In this document: one piece after another, positions 1 through 6,735 of the stretch | How positions within the stretch are numbered: position 1 is the stretch's first letter | How the letters are laid out: every line of letters begins with the position of its first letter | Origin: Bifidobacterium breve | GTDB lineage: Bacteria; Actinomycetota; Acidimicrobiia; IMCC26256 | DNA: 9,288 bases | Assembly (NCBI GenBank): GCA_945907055.1 | Contig: CAMDSG010000059.1 | Location: 1-9,288, forward strand | Direction of reading: 5' to 3' | Notes under the pieces: model-generated | What the model saw: only the letters and a program-made list of their open reading frames with translations | The model's database searches: none | What the model was told of the DNA's origin: nothing | Position numbers and translations under genes: made by a program

Positions 1-111
1 GTAGCGCGTTTCGAGATTGGTGACCAGGTTGGTTACGGACTACACGAGCACGGGATCTTTGGGGCATTTCCAAAGTTTGGACTCGAGTCGGGTTACGACA
101 CCGCCAAGTAA
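1..111 (+). CDS. C-terminal fragment of an unidentified protein
   Basis: Only the last 36 codons and a TAA stop (109-111) are inside the window; the start lies to the left. The frame is open from base 1, while the other two plus frames hit stops within the first 21 bases. The peptide looks like real protein: it is rich in Gly, Phe and Tyr, with a GYGLHEHGIFG stretch and an end reading GYDTAK. I do not recognise the family with confidence. A terminal beta strand of the form GYGxxEhG faintly recalls the end of lipocalin-like CrtC/DUF7064-type proteins, but this is a weak recollection and not an assignment. The gene converges on the minus-strand glycosyltransferase-methyltransferase gene, with 51 bp between the two stops, so it belongs to a different transcription unit. 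Confidence 0.55.
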   Translation, partial: VARFEIGDQVGYGLHEHGIFGAFPKFGLESGYDTAK

Positions 112-162
112 GCAGTGCCGCGAAGAGGCCATTGCCGCGCGAATTAGCCCTACGAACAAGCC
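112..162. other. Short convergent intergenic gap
   Basis: This 51-bp spacer separates two facing stop codons, where a bidirectional terminator would be expected. I see a direct repeat of TGCCGCG (116-122 and 133-139) and only a 3-bp inverted match (GGC...GCC). There is no GC-rich hairpin followed by a T-run in either direction. Termination here is therefore not explained by a recognisable intrinsic terminator. Confidence 0.5.
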
Positions 163-2016
163 CTAGATTTCTCCAGTGTTCTGTGTCTTCTCAACTGCTC
201 TTCGCCTGAACACGATTACTAGATTCCAAGCAAGTACTTCTCGTACGCCTGGAATACGAGCAACCCAACCTAGCCAGTTAGGCAGATAACGCGGACGAAC
301 ATCGAATACCTCAATATCGGGGCGTGAATTAAACCATGCGATTACATCGGCTGCCTTGACCCGGTGGAGGCTCTCGCCGAACTTATTCTTTGGGGGCTTA
401 CCGTTTCTCCGCTCAAAGCGCTTCGCCGCTCTCTCGCCACCGAGGTAATGCCAGGGCGAGGTCTCGTGCCCGCCCCACGGAGATAGCCATGGCGTAAAAC
501 TCAAATAGCCAATACCAGCGCGCGGCTCGAGCACGCGGACAATCTCTTCTAGAAGTGCATGCCAATTAGGTACATGCTCGAGCACATTCGAGCAGTGAAT
601 TACTCGCGCGCTCCCAGTCTTAAATGGCAGGGCTTGTGCATCTCCTTGGACTGCTCCAGTGGCAGACCGACCGTGCAGAGCGAGTTCCTCAGCGCTGTAA
701 TCAACGACGATGCAGTCTGCCCCGGCGTGTCTCAGCGCCTCGGCAACGTAACCAGGGCCGCCCCCGACATCAAGGGTGAGGGACCCGCGTACATCTGCGT
801 GGCGTTCGATGCTGCGGATGGTGTCAGCTGCTAGGTAGTGGTAAAAGCGGTCAGGCTCCTGCGTCTCCTTCCGGAAGAGTGAGAAAAGATGAGCGCTGCG
901 CGCAATCCCTTTGGAGGGGCCATCTGCGAGAGGGTCATGGACCGTCTTCGTGCCCGCAGCCTCGACTGCCTCAACAAATGTGTCGATTGTTCGCTGCCAA
1001 GTGAAGTCTTGAGAACGTAACTCTGCGGCTGCTGCAAGTTGGTGTCGCCGATCGGTGTCACTAGCGAGTGAGAGCCATGCCTGAGTGAACCCTGCTTCGT
1101 CCTTTGCGAGAAGTCCAGTCTTGCCGTGGATTATTGCGTCCTTTACGCCCTTGACGCGAAAGCCAATAGATGGAGTCGAGCACCTTGCTGCCTCAAGGAT
1201 CACGAGCCCCCAACCTTCGCGCTCAGCTGAATGAACCAAGAGCCACGCCTCATGCATGAGTTCGGCCTTGCGCTCTGCGCTGACGCGACCGAGAATTTCG
1301 GCTCCTCGCAGAGCAGGTTCGTCTCTGACGCGCGCTGCTAGACGTTCTCGCTCCGGGCCGTCGCCGATGATGAGCAGGCGCCCGCCAATCTGTGGACCGA
1401 CCTCAGCCCACATATCTAGAAGGAGATCGATTCGCTTATTCAAAGCGAGTCGCCCTACTGAAATAAATAATGGATCTTGGGACTTCCCCGGAATTGTCTC
1501 CAAGTCCTCTAGATCGACTCCAAGATTGAGCACATGAATATTTCTAGGGCTCACTCCGAGAATCTCAAGTTCATGAGCGCCTGAATCAGAGATGGTAACG
1601 AGTGGAACATCTTTATAAATAGCGGGTATGCCGCGTTGCTCTAGTGAGGCGAATACTCGTGCCACCGGTTTAGGGAAGTACCTCTGCCACTGATTTCCAT
1701 GGACATGGAAGAGAATGCATACGGAGGGACCTCGTCGCCAGAGGGGAGTCAGGTATGGGACTCCATTGGCCACATCAACGACAACATCTACATCTCTGAA
1801 CTGGCGTGCGTATCGAAACGGCGCTGTGATGTATTGGGAGTAAGTGCTGCCGTTCTGGATTACTGGGTAGGGGCGTTCTTCAATTGGGCCACCACACATG
1901 AGGGTGGCCTCGTGGCCGCGCTCCTGCAACTCGCGAATTAGGCGATCAATAACTACCTCTGAGCCGCCCGCGTTCGGGTGTGCAAGATCCCGCCAAGCTA
2001 GGAAAAGTATTCGCAT
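163..2016 (-). CDS. GT4 glycosyltransferase fused to class I SAM methyltransferase
   Basis: A single uninterrupted 617-residue cytosolic protein with two enzyme domains. Residues 1-355 form a GT-B, family GT4 glycosyltransferase. The N-terminal strand MRILFLAW is followed by the glycine loop NAGGSE (15-20), a second Rossmann domain from about 182 (LFISVGRLALNKR; LLIIGDGPE at 214-222) and the family's EX7E donor-site motif, E267 to E275. Residues 375-600 form a methyltransferase. SAM motif I is DVGGGPG (416-422), an acidic strand end lies at VVDYS (437-441), GDAQALPF at 458-465, and SNVLEHVP at 476-483. The stretch 510-550 (WLSPWGGHET, WHYLGG, GKPPKN) and the lead-in EPDRFYHYLAADT match what I remember of the M. 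tuberculosis Rv0224c type of methyltransferase. The ATG at 2014-2016 gives a canonical GT4 N-terminus; the upstream GGGAT is a weak ribosome site. No in-frame Met lies at the domain junction (about 356-385), so this is a true fusion. Donor, acceptor and methylated position are unknown; a sugar O-methylation role is inference. Confidence 0.9.
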   Translation of the reverse strand: MRILFLAWRDLAHPNAGGSEVVIDRLIRELQERGHEATLMCGGPIEERPYPVIQNGSTYSQYITAPFRYARQFRDVDVVVDVANGVPYLTPLWRRGPSVCILFHVHGNQWQRYFPKPVARVFASLEQRGIPAIYKDVPLVTISDSGAHELEILGVSPRNIHVLNLGVDLEDLETIPGKSQDPLFISVGRLALNKRIDLLLDMWAEVGPQIGGRLLIIGDGPERERLAARVRDEPALRGAEILGRVSAERKAELMHEAWLLVHSAEREGWGLVILEAARCSTPSIGFRVKGVKDAIIHGKTGLLAKDEAGFTQAWLSLASDTDRRHQLAAAAELRSQDFTWQRTIDTFVEAVEAAGTKTVHDPLADGPSKGIARSAHLFSLFRKETQEPDRFYHYLAADTIRSIERHADVRGSLTLDVGGGPGYVAEALRHAGADCIVVDYSAEELALHGRSATGAVQGDAQALPFKTGSARVIHCSNVLEHVPNWHALLEEIVRVLEPRAGIGYLSFTPWLSPWGGHETSPWHYLGGERAAKRFERRNGKPPKNKFGESLHRVKAADVIAWFNSRPDIEVFDVRPRYLPNWLGWVARIPGVREVLAWNLVIVFRRRAVEKTQNTGEI

Positions 2017-2249
2017 CGCTTATCCCATCCGATAGAACGAATAAGCTGCGTCATCAAGGGTCACCAAGAGTCGCTGATTTCTTACATTCATTTGGCTGGC
2101 CCCCCCTTGCAATGTCTGGCATTCGCTGTGTGGATCTCACAATGGACCCGCAACACCGTAGAAAACACACCGCCGAGATGTATTTGTTACTCAGCGCCTT
2201 TGCATTGTAGACGGGCCAAACATGCTCCAAAACCAGTTGGCTATTGGGC
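2017..2249. other. 233-bp intergenic region, aftD-like to GT-methyltransferase
   Basis: No convincing gene lies here: the plus-strand reading frames crossing it run into flanking genes antisense and have unprotein-like composition. I see no hairpin plus T-run downstream of the aftD-like stop (2250-2252). A run of seven C on the plus strand (2100-2106) is the only notable homopolymer. The size is consistent with the glycosyltransferase-methyltransferase gene having its own promoter, though read-through from the upstream pair is not excluded. Confidence 0.5.
2204..2231 (-). promoter_or_regulatory. Possible promoter for the GT-methyltransferase gene
   Basis: Read on the minus strand, TACAAT (2209 to 2204) matches the -10 consensus at five of six bases. 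It is preceded, after a 16-bp spacer, by TTTGGA (2231 to 2226), which is a poor -35 box. Transcription would begin near 2197, leaving a leader of about 180 nt before the ATG at 2016. A second, weaker pair, TTGATG (2057-2052) and TATCGG (2034-2029) with a 17-bp spacer, lies so close to the ATG that it would yield an almost leaderless mRNA. Neither is more than a consensus match by eye. Confidence 0.25.
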
Positions 2250-5200
2250 TTATTCGTTAGAAGGTTCGAGTATTTGGACTGCAGTCTCCGGCTCGGAGAG
2301 TGCAGTCGCCTGATCCGTTGCGGCGATCTCCTCTTCGCCGCTTATAATCGAGATCAATACGTCTAGGACTAACGCACTAATAGCTAGCCAGACGGCCCAG
2401 CTAGCCCACTGAAAATGGGTAACCCAGTCAAAGAAGGGTGGAAACCGCTTTACGCGCTGGATAATCGGAATACCGAGAGCAACGCAGATAAGAAGCACCG
2501 GTGGGGCAAAGCGGATAATTGAGCGAGAGCGCTTCGCGCCGCTTGAGAACCAACTCGCGATGCCTACGACTATCCCTACCCAAGGAGCGATTACTGCGCC
2601 CGCGCCCACGGCTATCCCGATGGTTAGTAAAACTCTGCTTCTCTTTGGGATTGAAATCTTTCGCGTATGAATCTCGCGGAGGCTCGGGGAGTCTAAAGAC
2701 GCTGAGTATTTCTTCAGACCGCTGCTCTTTCTGCGCCTAATTATTGATGTAGTTATGATTCCAAGGCATAGCAACGATGCCAGTAGCGAAATCCAGAGTG
2801 CAGCATTGACGGTTCCCTGGGGCTTCCACACGAGGTCAATATTGAAGTTCGTCTCTCCCTTGGGCTCTATGTACCAACCGTTTGCGTAGCCGTCGACAAG
2901 GACAGGCGTTCCGAGATCCTCTCCGTTGATGGTTGCATGCCAACCTTCGTTAAGGCTCTGCCCGAGAACTAGCCAGAATGGTTGAGTTGCTTCGGATACT
3001 GCTAACGAGGAGGAGGAGCGATTCTCGCCTTGGACGGTGATCGTCGGTGCTTTTATGCCGGCCTCAGGTGTCGCAGGTGGCGGGTCGAGTGCAGCGGTTG
3101 AAGATCTCAGTTGCGCAGCCTTAATCGCTGTGCCGCCTGCGCCTGAAGAGAAAATCAGGCGACTTACATCGAACCCTGTCGGGTTCCGTGGGGACTCCGT
3201 TACGAGGAGTTCATGTCGGCCCGCAGCAAGTGAAATATCTCCGTTGCAGGGCTCGAGCGCGAGCTTCTCTCCCTTGAGAGCGTCCTTGGTGGAGCCAGAG
3301 ATTCGCACCGGTAACGGCGCTCCGTCAAGTGTAATGAGCTCCTCTGTGCAGTCATTAGCGAGTTCGGGGGCGTAGGAGCGTGTGGTCCCCTCCATCCCGA
3401 GTTCCGCGAAGGCTGAAGGCATAGTGATCTGGGCCAGTTTTACCGAGCGGTATCGACGGATCGTGAGTTTCATCGTCTTCCCGGTGATGGATTCAAAGGT
3501 AATGGGTACCGATACAACTCCTTCCGTTACGCGATTAGGTATCGGCGGGAGCTTGATGACCCTCTTTGGTCCTTTGTCTGCGCGCATTGAAATGACAGTT
3601 GGAATCGAATGGCGCCCATCAGCTACGACCTGAAGATTTAGTTGGTCGATGCTGCGTTCTTGTTTGAAGTTGACCTTCAAGTCTGCTCTCGGATTGCCGA
3701 GTTGAGAAACCCATGCGGTCTTAGGGTCTCCATCTGTTGCAGCGCCGGCTCTTGTAGTGCTCGCGTCGTAGCGCGAAGTTGATATTGCGGTGTAGGAATC
3801 AGGGCCGGTTGATGGCGCTCCGAGTGCAGTATCTATGTCCTGACCTTTTGCGTAGGGGCTTAGCTGCGCTGTGCCGCTTAAAGTAAATGTTCTTGCTTCG
3901 GGGAGTGTGAAGCTTCGATTCAGTTTCGTGTTATCCATTGTCGAGTCTCGAGTAATCGAGATTATGAGCGGATGGGCCGTTGACCCTCCACCGAGTGTCT
4001 TAAGCATCTGCTCTGGCATTCTGATTACTTCATGGATGCGAACCGTTTGGTTGCCTATCCCGGTGGGGATCCGAATCTCAGCGAATCCGACTCCGTTTCT
4101 TCGCACACCTTCGCGTATTGCTTTCCCGGATGAATCAAGGATTGTGATCTCTAATTTCTTAAAAGTTCGTTCCCCAAAATTGAGGATTTGCCCTTTTGTT
4201 TTTCGTGAGAGGCGGCCTAGATCTCGTTCGATGGAGTCTTCTCCGTCAAATGTCAGGCGGACTCGAGTTATGGCGCGGTAACGTTTCTTCTTTGAGTAAG
4301 CAGTCCCTGGTGTGATCTGCATCAAATTAATAGAGCCCGCTGTAACCGGCTTCTCAAGGACAACTTGAATTTTTTGATGTGATACGGGCACTCCGCTATC
4401 AACGACCCAGGCTGTGCGCGGGTCGCCATCAAATGCCGAGGCCGGCCTCTCATTCGGGACGAACCCAAATGCGGGTGTGCCGTATGAAGTCGCTCTAACG
4501 CTCTCTACCCCTGTAAGCACTGCCACTGAGCGCGACGCATCTGTCTCGTCTGGGAAGGCCACTAGCCGCTGGTCTGTTGGATCGGTCACAAGCGGTTTCT
4601 CTCCTGCTTGCTCGGTGTATCCAAACTGGTCGTGGAGGACCCCCCACCGCTGACCACGGCGACGGTTGGTATCAGATAGAACTAGGAGCGTCGATTTTGG
4701 GAGAGCGGCCATCTCCTTGGGCTTCTTCTCAAAGGAAGATGAAAAGAATACGACTCGATTCGCGTCGAGAAGCGATGCAGCGGAGAGGTCCATGATTGCC
4801 TCGCTGTCACCTGCAATCAATATGGGGGCATCGGCTGATTTCCCTCTGATAATCGGGGATGGGTCATTGACCTTCATGATCGCTACTGGAGGAGGGTTCG
4901 GAGTCTCTGCGTTTGGTTTTGTGAGGTCCCCTAACTCTACGAAGCGCAGATTGCCGGGAATTTTGCCTCCAAACCGCTCAGGCTCCCCAAGACCGGCTGG
5001 CTGCTTGTCTGTGAGCTTCTTCCAGAGTGCGCCAGCGGGGATCAGGTTCCAGCGATCGGTGCGGAGGTCGAGGCGAAGGATGACATCCCCAACACCCATT
5101 AATTTAAGGGTCTCAGCGAGCCCATCGGGGTCAAGGCTTCCGTCCTGTACGCGTCTGTCAAGGGCCTGTAGAAATGAGAGTGATTGCTCGGAGCCCCACG

Positions 5201-6731
5201 GCACAATCTCGCGTGCAACATACGGACGGTCCATTAAACCAGGCTCAATCGGGTCTCGTGTATCTCCCCATCGATATGAGGCAAAGTCGCTCCCCGGTAG
5301 AGCGAGCACGCGTGTCTGGGGATCCCCAGATGAGAGGCGATCTATTGCCTTGGTCCAGTAAACGGGGATAGCGCCTTCTCGTTCAAGGTAACGGCTGTAA
5401 TAGCCACCGCTGAGTGCTGGTAAAGCTGCGGTAATACAGATCACGGCGACTAACCCGATCGCACCGAAGGCGAGGAAAGGCCGGCCTCGCTGCTGAATGC
5501 GTCTCGATAAAACATCGACTCCGGCACCGATAAGAGCGGCGAGACCAAGAATCAGAAGCGGGATTGCTCTGTTGACGTTTCGTAGAGCGAAGCCAGTGGA
5601 GGTGGAGAGAGTAAACCACTTAAAAGCTCCACTGAACAATGAAGGGTTATCGTAAGGGGCGGGCCCCACCCCGATGATGAGCCCCACCGTAACGAGGAGA
5701 ACAAAGTACGCGCGTGTGCTCCATTTAATGAGTGCAGCCCCCGCTAGAGCGACAGTCGGCACGAGGAATGTTGCGAGTAGGACAAGAGATGTTTGCGTAA
5801 GGGCGCCTCTCGCGTCGTTCCATGATCCAGTCCTGTCGCCGCCGTAGAGCAACCAGTAACCCAAGCCGCGAATGATCTCGAATGGCGTTGAGGTAGCCGC
5901 AACGGTGCGAACAGTCTCTGTAAACCTGAGGATATCGACCCCAAAGCGGCCCTCGATGAGGAGTGCTGATAGCCACCAGAGGGAAGTAACAGTTGTCAGC
6001 AGCCCTGTGCGCCAGAGAAATGACCATGCATCGCGCCAGGTGGCTTCGCGCCTTCCAATAACAGAGAATGGAATCCAAAGCGCTGGTCCTATGAGGCAGA
6101 GAATCAGGCTGCTTGCGTTTAATGATCCAACCAACTGCACGGAGATTGCAATTAGGGCTGGATAGACCCAACCGCGAACGCGTAGCCCTCGCTTCGTCCA
6201 AATGATCCACCAAGGCAGGGCCGCCCAGGGGCCGAGCAGCAGACTGTAGAAGCTTGAGTACCCAAGAACATAAGGCGAGAACGCGTACGCGAGCATCGAT
6301 ATTGCTGCTCCGCGACGCCGCACTCCAAACTCCCGGGAGAGTCTCCATGCCCCGGTACCTGCGGCAAAGATGATTATTCCAAGCCAGAGCCGTTGAGAAA
6401 TCCATGTTGGAATTCCGAATACGCGTTGCGTAACCCAGTACCACGGCCCCATAGGGAACAGGTAGCCGATCGTTTGATGGCTGAGGGTACCTAGTCCGAT
6501 CTTCGAGTCCCAGAGCGACGCTGCCCTAGCTAAAAATCTTGTCGGGTCAAGGTAGAGATAAGACTTCGTGTCTGCAACAACCATTCCTGGATGCATGGCA
6601 AGAATAGGCAGAAATACAAGAGCCGCGAATGCTCCGATAACTAAGCCAGTTGAATGGCGCGCGATGCGGGCGCGTATCAGTTTGTTCTGCTGCGCGCGTT
6701 GAGGAGCGTTAGTCGATGGTGAACTTGCCAA
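2250..6731 (-). CDS. aftD: AftD-like arabinofuranosyltransferase (DUF3367), GT-C membrane enzyme
   Basis: A 1493-residue polytopic membrane protein, similar in size to mycobacterial AftD (about 1400). AftD transfers arabinofuranose from decaprenyl-phosphoryl arabinose to envelope arabinan on the outer membrane face. Residues 1-440 form a GT-C module with roughly eleven hydrophobic helices (for example 29-49, 113-128, 206-227, 310-335, 341-358, 390-404, 418-440). The first external loop has ADTKSYLYLDP, with D54 as the likely catalytic acid by analogy to GT-C enzymes. A long extracytoplasmic part (about 441-1305) contains two discoidin/F5-8C-like carbohydrate-binding repeats, near 741-890 and 972-1112, each with a DGDPxTAWV signature. 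It ends in a module with LNEGWHATING (1260-1270), as in other large GT-C proteins. Three or four C-terminal helices (1307-1330, 1366-1396, 1405-1424, 1443-1464) and an acidic tail follow. The start is TTG, 4 bp after the sulfatase-like gene's stop; no ATG or GTG lies in frame between the upstream in-frame stop and this TTG, and no clear ribosome site is visible, so coupled translation is likely. Family call firm; exact linkage specificity inferred. Confidence 0.85.
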   Translation of the reverse strand: MASSPSTNAPQRAQQNKLIRARIARHSTGLVIGAFAALVFLPILAMHPGMVVADTKSYLYLDPTRFLARAASLWDSKIGLGTLSHQTIGYLFPMGPWYWVTQRVFGIPTWISQRLWLGIIIFAAGTGAWRLSREFGVRRRGAAISMLAYAFSPYVLGYSSFYSLLLGPWAALPWWIIWTKRGLRVRGWVYPALIAISVQLVGSLNASSLILCLIGPALWIPFSVIGRREATWRDAWSFLWRTGLLTTVTSLWWLSALLIEGRFGVDILRFTETVRTVAATSTPFEIIRGLGYWLLYGGDRTGSWNDARGALTQTSLVLLATFLVPTVALAGAALIKWSTRAYFVLLVTVGLIIGVGPAPYDNPSLFSGAFKWFTLSTSTGFALRNVNRAIPLLILGLAALIGAGVDVLSRRIQQRGRPFLAFGAIGLVAVICITAALPALSGGYYSRYLEREGAIPVYWTKAIDRLSSGDPQTRVLALPGSDFASYRWGDTRDPIEPGLMDRPYVAREIVPWGSEQSLSFLQALDRRVQDGSLDPDGLAETLKLMGVGDVILRLDLRTDRWNLIPAGALWKKLTDKQPAGLGEPERFGGKIPGNLRFVELGDLTKPNAETPNPPPVAIMKVNDPSPIIRGKSADAPILIAGDSEAIMDLSAASLLDANRVVFFSSSFEKKPKEMAALPKSTLLVLSDTNRRRGQRWGVLHDQFGYTEQAGEKPLVTDPTDQRLVAFPDETDASRSVAVLTGVESVRATSYGTPAFGFVPNERPASAFDGDPRTAWVVDSGVPVSHQKIQVVLEKPVTAGSINLMQITPGTAYSKKKRYRAITRVRLTFDGEDSIERDLGRLSRKTKGQILNFGERTFKKLEITILDSSGKAIREGVRRNGVGFAEIRIPTGIGNQTVRIHEVIRMPEQMLKTLGGGSTAHPLIISITRDSTMDNTKLNRSFTLPEARTFTLSGTAQLSPYAKGQDIDTALGAPSTGPDSYTAISTSRYDASTTRAGAATDGDPKTAWVSQLGNPRADLKVNFKQERSIDQLNLQVVADGRHSIPTVISMRADKGPKRVIKLPPIPNRVTEGVVSVPITFESITGKTMKLTIRRYRSVKLAQITMPSAFAELGMEGTTRSYAPELANDCTEELITLDGAPLPVRISGSTKDALKGEKLALEPCNGDISLAAGRHELLVTESPRNPTGFDVSRLIFSSGAGGTAIKAAQLRSSTAALDPPPATPEAGIKAPTITVQGENRSSSSLAVSEATQPFWLVLGQSLNEGWHATINGEDLGTPVLVDGYANGWYIEPKGETNFNIDLVWKPQGTVNAALWISLLASLLCLGIITTSIIRRRKSSGLKKYSASLDSPSLREIHTRKISIPKRSRVLLTIGIAVGAGAVIAPWVGIVVGIASWFSSGAKRSRSIIRFAPPVLLICVALGIPIIQRVKRFPPFFDWVTHFQWASWAVWLAISALVLDVLISIISGEEEIAATDQATALSEPETAVQILEPSNE
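3708..3740 (-). repeat. Second DGDPxTAWV protein repeat signature in the AftD-like protein
   Basis: Residues 998-1008 read ATDGDPKTAWV, nearly the same as residues 766-776 of the same protein. The similarity is at the protein level and marks the start of a discoidin-like carbohydrate-binding domain. The bases have diverged, so this is an old domain duplication and not a recent DNA repeat. Confidence 0.7.
4404..4436 (-). repeat. First DGDPxTAWV protein repeat signature in the AftD-like protein
   Basis: Residues 766-776 read AFDGDPRTAWV. This is the typical start of an F5/8 type C (discoidin) jelly-roll, where a D-G-D/N-x-x-T-x-W signature is common. It is the first copy of the pair, 232 residues before the second. 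Confidence 0.7.
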
Positions 6732-6735
6732 CGGG

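Noticed and set aside
112..162. Bidirectional terminator between converging genes
   Set aside because: Only a 3-bp inverted match and a short direct repeat are present, with no stable stem and no T-run.
2100..2106. Seven-C homopolymer as a phase-variable frameshift tract
   Set aside because: It lies between genes, not within a reading frame or between a plausible -35 and -10 pair, and seven bases is short for efficient slippage.
2092..2313. Small plus-strand gene in the intergenic gap
   Set aside because: It runs into the aftD-like gene antisense, has no ribosome site, and its composition does not resemble a protein.
4666..5361. 231-codon plus-strand open frame
   Set aside because: Antisense to the aftD-like gene, extremely Arg/Ser/Pro-rich, with no recognisable motif; a shadow of the coding strand.
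5725..6444. 239-codon minus-strand open frame
   Set aside because: It lies entirely within the aftD-like gene in another frame. Its composition (rich in Arg, Ser and Cys, no family motif) is that of a shadow, while the overlapping frame encodes clear GT-C membrane helices.
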